Below are positions 28,160 to 35,540 of a DNA stretch of 64,000 bases, in pieces. The notes beneath the pieces are model-generated. The model made no database searches. It was not told the DNA's origin and saw only the letters and a list, made by a program, of their open reading frames with translations. The stretch's first letter is position 1. Every line of letters begins with the position of its first letter. The DNA is from Eubacterium xylanophilum ATCC 35991 (GTDB lineage Bacteria; Bacillota; Clostridia; Lachnospirales; Lachnospiraceae): positions 56,730 through 120,729 of the forward strand of contig NZ_JAEB01000010.1 of NCBI RefSeq assembly GCF_000518685.1, read 5' to 3'. The translations under genes and the position numbers were made by a program.

Positions 28160-28729
28160 ATGTCAAGAAAAGAGCAAAAAGAAGAGCGCAGAAAGGCCAT
28201 CCTGATGGCTGCATTACAATTATTTGTTGAGCGGGGGTATCATGAGACCAAAATCGCTGATATTGCGAAGGCGGTGTCCATGAGCGTTGGCCTTATGTTT
28301 CACTACTTTGAGTCCAAGGAGGCACTCCTCATAGAATTGGTGAAGATGGGAGCTGAGGGGACGAAGAGTGCGAAGATACCGGAAAATGTTCCGATGGATA
28401 TGTTTCTCGGTGGTTTTTTGAGAGAGCTTTTTGATTATGCCGAGAAAGAACCTTGGGTATTCAATATGTTCATCCTAATGAGACAAGCGAGGCGTGCCGG
28501 GATGCCGGAAGAAGCTAGAAAGATTGCATTTTCGGTGGATGGGATAGGTGCTGATACTGCAGAGGGAATCGCCCTCGGGCAGAAAGCTGGTATTTTTAGG
28601 GAAGGAGACCCTGAAGCATTGGCGAGAATTTTTTGGGCATCGGTTCAGGGTGTCATGGAGGAAATGGCGGTAAACCGGGAATTAGAGGCACCTGAACCTG
28701 AGTGGTTGATGGGCATTTTAAGGAAATAA
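28160..28729 (+). CDS. TetR/AcrR-family transcriptional regulator
   Basis: 189 aa. The N-terminal helix-turn-helix spans about residues 8-55 (RRKAILMAALQLFVERGYHE, then IADIAKAVSMSVGLMFHYF), followed by a ligand-binding helical domain. GGAGGG lies just before ATG 28160. It probably represses its own operon by binding the paired palindromes at 26547-26575. The ligand may be the oxidoreductase substrate. Confidence 0.92.
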   Translation: MSRKEQKEERRKAILMAALQLFVERGYHETKIADIAKAVSMSVGLMFHYFESKEALLIELVKMGAEGTKSAKIPENVPMDMFLGGFLRELFDYAEKEPWVFNMFILMRQARRAGMPEEARKIAFSVDGIGADTAEGIALGQKAGIFREGDPEALARIFWASVQGVMEEMAVNRELEAPEPEWLMGILRK

Positions 28730-28757
28730 ATAGGGAATAAACCAGAAGTCAAAAAAT

Positions 28758-28786
28758 TTTACTTGAAAAATCAGCTCACTTATAAT
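28758..28786 (+). promoter_or_regulatory. Promoter of efp
   Basis: TATAAT (28781-28786) with TTTACT 17 bp upstream (28758-28763). An overlapping alternative is TTGAAA (28763-28768) with TAAAAT (28786-28791), also spaced 17. Confidence 0.65.
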
Positions 28787-28821
28787 AAAATAGAACATAG
28801 AAATGTTTAGGAGGAACCAAT

Positions 28822-29379
28822 ATGATTTCAGCAGGTGATTTTAAAAATGGATTGACCATCGAGATTGATGGTGTTGTTTTTCAGATTTTAGAGTTTCAGC
28901 ACGTTAAACCGGGTAAGGGTGCTGCATTCGTTAGAACTAAGCTTAAAAATGTTGTTGATGGAGGAATCGTAGAGAAGACTTTCAGACCTACAGATAAGTA
29001 TCCACAGGCACACATTGATAAAAAAGAGATGCAGTATTTGTACGCTGAAGGCGACATGTACAACTTCATGGATATGGAGACATATGATCAGATCGCTCTT
29101 ACAGATGAGGCGATTGGCGATACAATGAAATTTGTCAAGGAAAATGATATGGTTAAGATGGTATCATACAAGGGCAATATTTTCTCAGTTGAGCCACCTA
29201 TGTTCGTTGAGCTTGAAGTTACAGAGACAGAGCCAGGCGTAAAAGGTGATACAGCAACTAATGTAACAAAGCCAGCAACAGTTGAGACTGGTGCTACAGT
29301 TAACGTACCTATCTTCGTTAACCAGGGCGATGTTATTCAGATTGATACAAGAACAGGTGAGTACTTGAAGAGAGTATAA
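28822..29379 (+). CDS. efp: Translation elongation factor P
   Basis: 185 aa, three beta-barrel domains. Relieves ribosomes stalled at polyproline. The tip lysine is K32 in KPGKGAA. The C-terminal signature [20 protein letters not shown] is intact. TAGGAGG precedes the ATG. No EpmA/EpmB or rhamnosylation genes are nearby. Several proteins in the window have Pro-rich linkers (notably the C1 protease), but any link to those is only a thought. Confidence 0.97.
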   Translation: MISAGDFKNGLTIEIDGVVFQILEFQHVKPGKGAAFVRTKLKNVVDGGIVEKTFRPTDKYPQAHIDKKEMQYLYAEGDMYNFMDMETYDQIALTDEAIGDTMKFVKENDMVKMVSYKGNIFSVEPPMFVELEVTETEPGVKGDTATNVTKPATVETGATVNVPIFVNQGDVIQIDTRTGEYLKRV

Positions 29380-29422
29380 TCCCTATTTTTGACAATGGTA
29401 TATAAGGATTAGTTAATTACTT

Positions 29423-29456
29423 GTGGTGTTCCATATTTGGGACGCCACATTTACTA
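29423..29456 (+). terminator. Hairpin after efp
   Basis: GTGGTGTTCC (29423-29432) pairs with GGGACGCCAC (29439-29448), including two G-U pairs, around ATATTT; the tail ATTTACT is a weak U tract. Confidence 0.6.
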
Positions 29457-29494
29457 TACAAAGGTTTTTAGAGGAATAGTGGAAAGGAAATAAA

Positions 29495-30196
29495 ATGCGG
29501 GATATTATATTGATTCAAGGTGCTCTTGACAGTGAAATCGATTATTATATTAGCAAGTTAGAGAATGTTAATGAAGTTAAGGTTGGATCACTAGTTTTCT
29601 ATGAATCAGAGCCCATGGGGATAGTAGTACAGAAAACTAATATGGGACTTGTATATGCTACTCTCGCAACAACTCTTGCCATAGAGAAGTATGCTCCTCG
29701 GATTGTAATTAATCAAGGAACTGCCGGAACTCACTCGGAGAGTGTGAAGGTGGGAGACATAGTTGTCGGAGAGAAAGCTTATAATATACATGATATGACT
29801 ACACCGAATCTGTCACTCGGCGAGGGATCTCACCCTGAGAATTGGAGAGCCCATATGAAAAGAGGTGTGTCGGCAAGACCTGAGTGTGTATGTGAGTTCT
29901 ATGAGAAACTAAAAAAAGCCAATACTGTGCATAAGGGAATTCTTGGCTCGGGAGACTTCTTTACCAAGGAAGCGGATAGAGTCAAGTGGTTGCACGAACA
30001 ATATGGTCATCTTAGTGAGGATATGGAGTCCTTCGCAGTATATAGAACCTGCAATGAACTTGATGTTCCCGCGGTTGCCATAAGAATAATAGCTAACGAC
30101 GAGGTGAAAGGCATTCCGTATGATGAAGTATATGGAAGAAAACTTCAAGAGGTGATATGGGATATAATTAAGTTAGAAGAAAAGATTGGAGAATAA
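29495..30196 (+). CDS. Nucleoside phosphorylase-superfamily protein (MTA/SAH nucleosidase-like)
   Basis: 233 aa. The purine nucleoside phosphorylase fold shows NQGTAGTHSESVKVGDIVV and SEDMESFAVYRTC; DMES corresponds to the ribose-binding ME(G/S) motif, and the Asp of IIANDE to the purine-binding acid. Family members cleave methylthioadenosine, S-adenosylhomocysteine or purine nucleosides, so a salvage role is likely but substrate is not set by sequence. GGAAAGG precedes the ATG. Eleven bases separate it from the HAD gene. Confidence 0.85.
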   Translation: MRDIILIQGALDSEIDYYISKLENVNEVKVGSLVFYESEPMGIVVQKTNMGLVYATLATTLAIEKYAPRIVINQGTAGTHSESVKVGDIVVGEKAYNIHDMTTPNLSLGEGSHPENWRAHMKRGVSARPECVCEFYEKLKKANTVHKGILGSGDFFTKEADRVKWLHEQYGHLSEDMESFAVYRTCNELDVPAVAIRIIANDEVKGIPYDEVYGRKLQEVIWDIIKLEEKIGE

Positions 30197-30206
30197 TAGC
30201 TGAGTT

Positions 30207-31058
30207 ATGAGAGAGATAAAACTAGTTACTTTTGACTTGGATGAAACGGCACTTGACAGCAACAAGTGCCTTCTTCCGTCTACAGTGCAAACTGTAAAAA
30301 AACTTGTTGATATAGGAATCGAAGTAGTCCCTGCGACTGGACGAGTATTTACGGGAGTTCCGGAGGAAGTGAGAAACCTTCCCGGAGTGCGCTATATAAT
30401 CGCCAACAATGGTGGTGGAGTATATGATAACAAAACAGGCGAAATCCTACTCGAGGACGGAATAGATCCAATTGAAGCGGTCCCGGTGCTTCTCGACCTT
30501 GAGACATTACCCGTTATGGCAGATCCATTCGTCAAGGATGGCGCTTATATGTGCAAGAAAAATGTTCCGTTAATTGACAAGATGGCAACTTCAGAGCCTA
30601 TGCGTGAGTACATCAGAAGCACCCGTCGCGTTGTAGATAGTGTGGCAAGACATATAGCAGAATCCAAGGAAATCATACAAAAAATCACTATTAATTTTGG
30701 ATCCGACGAAAATGGCGATAGAATCTGCTATGATGAAACTTGGGAAATACTTAATAACTATCCGGAGCTGAATTCAGTTTCCGGTGGAACTAACAATATA
30801 GAAGTCACGCGTTGTGGCGTCTCCAAAGCAAGTGCCCTTGAATGGCTTGGTGATAAGCTTGACATAGAAGCATCAGAGATGATGGCTTTTGGTGACAGTG
30901 GCAATGATGCCGAGATGTTGGAATACGTGGGACTAGGTGTGGCAGTTGCTAACGCCGAGCAGATAGCCTTGGATGTGGCAGATGACATAACCGCCTCCAA
31001 TAATGAGGATGGTATAGCTAAGGCTGTTGAAAAACATTGGAGTAAGTTTGAAGAATAG
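30207..31058 (+). CDS. Cof-type HAD-IIB sugar-phosphate phosphatase
   Basis: 283 aa. Catalytic DLDET with Asp10 and Asp12 near the N-terminus; motif IV FGDSGNDAEMLEYVG near the C-terminus; a type IIB cap lies between them. The family dephosphorylates sugar phosphates or nucleotides with broad specificity. It follows the nucleosidase gene in the same transcript. Confidence 0.92.
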   Translation: MREIKLVTFDLDETALDSNKCLLPSTVQTVKKLVDIGIEVVPATGRVFTGVPEEVRNLPGVRYIIANNGGGVYDNKTGEILLEDGIDPIEAVPVLLDLETLPVMADPFVKDGAYMCKKNVPLIDKMATSEPMREYIRSTRRVVDSVARHIAESKEIIQKITINFGSDENGDRICYDETWEILNNYPELNSVSGGTNNIEVTRCGVSKASALEWLGDKLDIEASEMMAFGDSGNDAEMLEYVGLGVAVANAEQIALDVADDITASNNEDGIAKAVEKHWSKFEE

Positions 31059-31140
31059 GAGAAATAATGAAAATGACTTAGAGGCAATTGTTGAGTTTGT
31101 AAAACAATATAAGTAAGTTAGTTTTAATGGGAGAAGCAGG

Positions 31141-31461
31141 ATGACAGATAATCAAATCAAATGGAATTACGAGAAAGATTGTATGGTAAAAGCTCTGGTA
31201 GAGCTGGGTTTTCCGGCAGAAATAGGTGATGCGATTGCTGCTAATCTTGGGAGCCCCAAGGCTATGAGGCGCATGACCGGATATTTAATTAATGTTAAAC
31301 CGAAAAAAATAGAACTTGTAATAGATGAGATGCTTGCTATATGCAGCGATATCGAGAGATGGAGAGAGAAAAAGGCAAGTGAGGCAGCAAATGCCAGTTA
31401 TACTGCCTATCTCAATTCTGACCTGAGACCTGATGACGACTTTGAAGGGGAGGATTGGTAG
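31141..31461 (+). CDS. Small acidic helical protein, unknown
   Basis: 106 aa. Not recognised. Mostly helical, with KALVELGFPAEIGDAIAANL resembling a UBA-like helix pair and an acidic C-terminus (PDDDFEGEDW). GGGAGAAG precedes the ATG. Its stop overlaps the sfsA start (TAGTG), so it is translationally linked to sfsA. The tight overlap and normal codon use support a real gene. Confidence 0.75.
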   Translation: MTDNQIKWNYEKDCMVKALVELGFPAEIGDAIAANLGSPKAMRRMTGYLINVKPKKIELVIDEMLAICSDIERWREKKASEAANASYTAYLNSDLRPDDDFEGEDW

Positions 31462-32117
31462 TGAAATATTCCAATATAACAAAGGCAAAGTTTATCAATC
31501 GGCCCAATCGTTTTATCGCTGAGGTAGAGATTGAGGGAAAAGTTGAAATAGTCCACGTGAAGAATACAGGGAGATGCAAGGAAATACTCATTCCCGGTTG
31601 CGAGGTTTGGCTTCATGCTCCCGGAACACCGGGACGCAAGACAAAGTACGATTTGGTGGCAGCTAGGAAGCAGAGTGGGATGCTAATCAATATAGATAGT
31701 CAAGCACCTAATAAAGTTGTGAAGGAGTGGCTGGAAAAACAGAATTATGAAAAGATAATCCCAGAGTACACATATGGTGCATCTAGAATTGACTTTTACC
31801 TCGAGAGGAATATTTTACAGGAAAAAACTCTCATGGAAGTAAAGGGATGCACGCTTGAGATAGATGGGATGGGGTACTTCCCGGATGCGCCGACAGAGAG
31901 AGGTGTGAAACATATAAAAGAACTGATAAAGGCTCGCAAAGAGGGCTATAGAGCAGTGCTTGCATTCGTAATTCAGATGGATGGAATTGTGGAGGTTAGA
32001 CCCAATGTTGATACTCATCCTGAGTTTGGAGAGGCGCTTGAGAAGGCAAGAAAAGTAGGTGTGGAAGTGCTATTTCTCACTTGTCACGTGGAACCGGATA
32101 GTCTGGAAATAATATGA
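31461..32117 (+). CDS. sfsA: SfsA family protein (sugar fermentation stimulation)
   Basis: 218 aa with an N-terminal OB-like part (NRFIAEVEIEG, HVKNTGRCKEIL) and a nuclease-like C-terminal part (LMEVKGCTLE, FPDAPTERGVKH). Relatives have been described as DNA-binding; the true role is unsettled. The GTG at 31461 fits GGGGAGG eight bases upstream; the upstream TTG at 31455 is less likely. Confidence 0.93.
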   Translation: MKYSNITKAKFINRPNRFIAEVEIEGKVEIVHVKNTGRCKEILIPGCEVWLHAPGTPGRKTKYDLVAARKQSGMLINIDSQAPNKVVKEWLEKQNYEKIIPEYTYGASRIDFYLERNILQEKTLMEVKGCTLEIDGMGYFPDAPTERGVKHIKELIKARKEGYRAVLAFVIQMDGIVEVRPNVDTHPEFGEALEKARKVGVEVLFLTCHVEPDSLEII

Positions 32118-32163
32118 TATTAGAGCGATGACAATTATGGTTTATTATTCTTTCCAATCATGC

Positions 32164-32169
32164 TATAAT
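32164..32169 (+). promoter_or_regulatory. Extended -10 promoter before the NUDIX gene
   Basis: TGC-TATAAT, an extended -10, with a poor -35. The implied start of transcription near 32176 argues against translation from the ATG at 32174 and supports the start at 32216. Confidence 0.55.
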
Positions 32170-32215
32170 ATAGATGTTAGCACAAAACAAAATCAGAAGA
32201 AGGGGTAAAGGCGAA

Positions 32216-32698
32216 ATGACAGGATATATTCAGAACATGCGAAAATATGTTGGACATGAGACAATCATCCAGTGTGCGGCAAGTGTGATAATTGTGGATG
32301 AAAAAGGCCGAATTCTCTTAGGAAAACGTTCCGACAATCACATGTGGGGATACGCAGGGGGAGCTGTAGAAATCGATGAATGCGTGGAAGAGTGTGCGAT
32401 GCGTGAGTTGATGGAAGAGATGGGATTGACGGCGGAAGAGCTCGAATTCTTTTATATTAATTCTGGGCCAGAGACCCACTATATCTATCCCAACGGGGAT
32501 GAAGTTTCCAATGTTGAAATTATATATATTTGTCGAAAATGGTCCGGTACGCCGAAGTCGCAAGACGGTGAATTGACGGAACTTCGTTTCTTCGAGCCAT
32601 GTGAAGTGGAGTTGCGGAACATTTCTCCGCCTATTCGACCTGTGATAAAAAAGTTTTTAGAGGAAGAAAAATATGATAAGAGAAATTGTGAGAGATGA
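32216..32698 (+). CDS. NUDIX hydrolase
   Basis: 160 aa. Complete Nudix box from Gly49 to Leu71, with Glu55, Arg63, Glu64, Glu67 and Glu68 in place. It hydrolyses a nucleoside diphosphate linked to another group; the exact substrate is unknown. AAGGGG and AAAGG lie before ATG 32216. Its last 26 bases overlap the peptide deformylase gene in another frame. Confidence 0.92.
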   Translation: MTGYIQNMRKYVGHETIIQCAASVIIVDEKGRILLGKRSDNHMWGYAGGAVEIDECVEECAMRELMEEMGLTAEELEFFYINSGPETHYIYPNGDEVSNVEIIYICRKWSGTPKSQDGELTELRFFEPCEVELRNISPPIRPVIKKFLEEEKYDKRNCER

Positions 32699-33083
32699 GA
32701 TGTTTCTCAGCCAACCATCAGTGGCGGCGGGGAAGGAAGATCAGCAGATAATAGAGGATTTGGAAGATACACTGGGAGCAAACGCAAGTGGTTGCGTCGG
32801 AATGGCTGCCAATATGATTGGTTATAAAAAGCGAATTATCATCGTATCAATGGGATTTGCCAATGTGATTATGATAAATCCGATTATAAGAAAAAAAACT
32901 GGCGAATACGAGACGGAGGAAGGGTGTTTATCCTTGTCGGGAGTTCGTAAAACTAAACGTTATAGGGAGATAGAGGTGGAGTACTTAGATAAGAGCTTTA
33001 AAAAACAAAAGCAAAAATTCTCCGGATATGTGGCACAGATCATACAGCATGAATGTGACCACCTTGAGGGAATTATAATATAA
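32673..33083 (+). CDS. def: Peptide deformylase
   Basis: Removes formyl from the N-terminal methionine of new proteins. 136 aa, the short PDF form. Metal site: Cys85 in EGCLS (83-87) and HECDH (126-130). The first motif reads GCVGMAAN (40-47), with Asn where most PDFs have Gln. GAGGAAG precedes the ATG, which lies inside the end of the NUDIX gene. A fuller-length PDF may exist elsewhere in the genome. Confidence 0.92.
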   Translation: MIREIVRDEMFLSQPSVAAGKEDQQIIEDLEDTLGANASGCVGMAANMIGYKKRIIIVSMGFANVIMINPIIRKKTGEYETEEGCLSLSGVRKTKRYREIEVEYLDKSFKKQKQKFSGYVAQIIQHECDHLEGIII

Positions 33084-33137
33084 GTTCATGGATAGGAGGA
33101 GCGGTAATCCACAGACAATTGGATTATATGAGACAAA

Positions 33138-33497
33138 ATGACATATAGAGAAAATGTTTACCAATATATAAAAGAGAAGTATCAAAGCGAACCAGAGTAT
33201 TTGTGGCAACATTTTCCTAATACAGCTATCATGAGGCATAAGGAAAATAGAAAATGGTTTGCGGTAATAATGGATATATCCAAAGATAAGCTGGGACTTA
33301 AGAGCGATGTTGTTGTAGATATCTTAAATGTAAAAATCGATGATGAGATGTTAATGGAAGTTCTTATTCAGCAGCAAGGAATATTTCGCGGATATCATAT
33401 GAATAAGACTAAATGGATTTCGATTCTATTAGATGGGACTGTTGATTTGGATGAAATATTTGATTATATAGACTTAAGTTTTAAGGCAACAAGTTAA
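33138..33497 (+). CDS. MmcQ/YjbR family protein
   Basis: 119 aa, the usual length. Conserved block near the N-terminus (KYQSEPEYLWQHFPNTAIMR), then KWFAVIMDI and FRGYHMNKTKWISILLDG. The fold resembles CyaY-type DNA-binding proteins; function is not established. The ribosome binding site is weak, since GGAGGAG at about 33096 is too far upstream. Confidence 0.85.
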   Translation: MTYRENVYQYIKEKYQSEPEYLWQHFPNTAIMRHKENRKWFAVIMDISKDKLGLKSDVVVDILNVKIDDEMLMEVLIQQQGIFRGYHMNKTKWISILLDGTVDLDEIFDYIDLSFKATS

Positions 33498-33530
33498 AAA
33501 AGATTAATAAGAATAGGAGGAATAAACTAT

Positions 33531-34058
33531 ATGAATGAAACAATTAGATCACTAATGGAACGCAGGAGTATTCGCAAGTTCAAGGTGGATATGCCGAAGA
33601 AAGAAGATCTTGAAACTATCGTGGAGGCTGGTTTGTACGCTGCCAGCGGTAGGGGAGAGCAAGGTGCAATGATAATTGCAGTAACAAACAAGGAACTCAG
33701 AGATAAGATATCAAAGTCCAATTGCCAGATTGGCGGATGGGGCGAAGACTTCGATCCATTTTATGGTGCGCCGGTCATCCTCATTGTTTTGAGAGATAAA
33801 AACTGTGGGACTAGTATATATGACGGAAGCCTTGTGATGGGTAATCTCATGGTTGCAGCACACTCCCTGGGGCTTGGAAGTATCTGGATTCACCGTGCTA
33901 AGGAAGAGTTTGAGATGCCAGAGTACAAACAACTCCTCAAAGACTTGGGGGTCGAAGGAGATTGGGAAGGTGTTGGACACTGTGCCATCGGATATGCGGA
34001 TTGCGAAAATCCTGAGCCTGCGGCAAGGAAAGACGGAAGAGTTTATTGGGTGGAGTAA
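33531..34058 (+). CDS. Nitroreductase family protein
   Basis: 175 aa FMN-dependent oxidoreductase. FMN-phosphate-binding Arg cluster ERRSIRKF near the N-terminus, GLYAASGRGEQ, and AAHSLGLGSIWIHR. Usually a dimer that reduces nitro or quinone compounds with NAD(P)H. TAGGAGG precedes the ATG. Confidence 0.93.
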   Translation: MNETIRSLMERRSIRKFKVDMPKKEDLETIVEAGLYAASGRGEQGAMIIAVTNKELRDKISKSNCQIGGWGEDFDPFYGAPVILIVLRDKNCGTSIYDGSLVMGNLMVAAHSLGLGSIWIHRAKEEFEMPEYKQLLKDLGVEGDWEGVGHCAIGYADCENPEPAARKDGRVYWVE

Positions 34059-34102
34059 AATAATTTGATATGAAAATAGTATGAAAAAGGAGGTCTTTTA
34101 TT

Positions 34103-34303
34103 ATGGAATATAAGTCAGTACAGGTAGTATTAAAAGAAAAATTTATTGGACATGATGCCAAGAATCTGTCTCAGCTAGACAATACATTAAATAGAATGGC
34201 TGCAGATGGGTGGAAACTTTCACAAATGACAACAACTGTGGCCGGAAATACAGGGCTTGGTGGTGGAGACAGAACTGTGTTTACGCTTGTGTTTGAAAGA
34301 TAG
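34103..34303 (+). CDS. DUF4177 small protein
   Basis: 66 aa. Begins MEYKSVQV and contains the central MAADGWKL motif followed by a Thr/Gly-rich turn and a final beta strand (TVFTLVFER), as in DUF4177. Function unknown. AAAGGAGG precedes the ATG. Confidence 0.85.
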   Translation: MEYKSVQVVLKEKFIGHDAKNLSQLDNTLNRMAADGWKLSQMTTTVAGNTGLGGGDRTVFTLVFER

Positions 34304-34434
34304 GAGAGAAATGAAAATAGAGTGGCAACCGTTAATGCATGTTTAATGGTTCGATTAGAGTATTCACCTGAAATGAAATAAATAATACAGTTTAAGTACT
34401 ATTTTAAATAATTTTTGAAAGAGAGGTGTACCCT

Positions 34435-34911
34435 ATGAGTGAGTCACGACGAAGGGATTTTTGCATTGAGTGCAGAAAAGAAACGGAGTATTCTTTAGAA
34501 AAACAGAATATTATAAAAGTGATTAGAGATAAGGAGTACACATTTGGAATTACTGTTGCTATATGTGAAGAATGTGGCGAGAAAATGAGTATACCGGGTC
34601 TTCTTGATAAAAATATTCAGGAGATTGATGAGCAGTTTAGATCAGTGGAAGGTTTGGTGTCAATTGATGATATTGAAAAACTTATGAAGATATACAAAAT
34701 TGGAAAAGCTCCATTGTCGCTAGCACTTGGATTTGGGGAAGTGACAATACCTAGATATCTCGAGGGACAGATTCCCTCCAAAGAGTATTCCGATGTTGTA
34801 AAAGCTGCTTTAGCTTCTCCGGCATATATGAAACAAAAGCTAGTAGATAATAAAGAGAAGTTGACAGATGCGGCATATAAGAAGGCAAGAAACACCGTGG
34901 ATGGAAGCTAG
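34435..34911 (+). CDS. Zinc-ribbon plus HTH protein, MqsA/GepA-like antitoxin without SocA domain
   Basis: 158 aa. Two CxxC pairs (CIEC and CEEC) form a YgiT-type zinc ribbon, followed by an XRE-like helix-turn-helix (APLSLALGFGEVTIPRYLEGQIPS is split by the recognition helix). This is the N-terminal half of antitoxins that normally carry a SocA/Panacea domain. Here the protein stops after a short helix (TDAAYKKARNTVDGS). Whether this is truncation or a natural short form cannot be told. No toxin is recognised next to it. GAGAGG precedes the ATG. Confidence 0.75.
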   Translation: MSESRRRDFCIECRKETEYSLEKQNIIKVIRDKEYTFGITVAICEECGEKMSIPGLLDKNIQEIDEQFRSVEGLVSIDDIEKLMKIYKIGKAPLSLALGFGEVTIPRYLEGQIPSKEYSDVVKAALASPAYMKQKLVDNKEKLTDAAYKKARNTVDGS

Positions 34912-35062
34912 AAAAGGTTACGGCAAGACGATTCCTTCCAGTGAACTATTGCCCAAAGATAGGATTATGCAGTATTATATTGCCGTGAATCAGAAGTACG
35001 GTATAGATACAGAAAAAGGATTGAAGATGTACATTCATGATATCCTTGACCAGGCATCATAA
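34901..35062 (+). CDS. Small protein overlapping the antitoxin-like gene
   Basis: 53 aa starting MEARKGYGKTIPSSELLP and ending IHDILDQAS. The ATG lies 11 bases inside the 3' end of the previous gene in another frame. Not recognised. It may be a separate partner protein or the shifted end of a longer ancestral protein; its sequence does not look like a SocA domain. Confidence 0.55.
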   Translation: MEARKGYGKTIPSSELLPKDRIMQYYIAVNQKYGIDTEKGLKMYIHDILDQAS

Positions 35063-35118
35063 TAATACAACGTTAATTTAGATACACATATTAATAAAAT
35101 AACTAAGTGAGGTGCGAT

Positions 35119-35487
35119 ATGTTATTTATTCATTATCCCAAATGTTCAACCTGCCAGAAGGCCAAAAAGTGGTTGGACGAAAACAAGATAATATACGAAG
35201 AACGTCATATTGTGGAGTCAAATCCCACTTATGAGGAATTAAAAACATGGTATGCTCAAAGTGGACTGCCGCTGAAGAGATTTTTTAATACCAGTGGAAT
35301 GCTATACAAGGAGATGAAGCTGAAGGATAAGCTTCAGACAATGAGCGAAGATGAGCAATTGCAGTTGCTTGCGACTAATGGCATGTTGGTAAAGCGTCCA
35401 TTGGTGGTGGCTGACAATGTGGTCATTACCGGCTTTAAGGAATCGGAGTGGGCTGAGCACTTTGAAGGGCAAGAAGACCATGGTTAA
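35119..35487 (+). CDS. ArsC/Spx-family thioredoxin-like protein
   Basis: 122 aa. Starts MLFIHYPKCSTCQKAKKWL, with a CxxC redox pair, and ends with KRPLVVADN, the usual Arg-Pro site. It could be a glutaredoxin-coupled arsenate reductase or an Spx/MgsR-type RNA polymerase-binding stress regulator. No ars genes are nearby, so a regulator or general reductase is as likely. GTGAGGTG precedes ATG 35119. Confidence 0.88.
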   Translation: MLFIHYPKCSTCQKAKKWLDENKIIYEERHIVESNPTYEELKTWYAQSGLPLKRFFNTSGMLYKEMKLKDKLQTMSEDEQLQLLATNGMLVKRPLVVADNVVITGFKESEWAEHFEGQEDHG

Positions 35488-35540
35488 ATTGTTTAGAAAG
35501 GCGCTCCAAAGGGGAAAGTAGATTAAGAAAAGGTGAAAAG

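Noticed and set aside
31059..31140. Short frame ending DLEAIVEFVKQYK after the HAD gene
   Set aside because: Under 25 residues without a start or ribosome binding site; cannot be told from chance.
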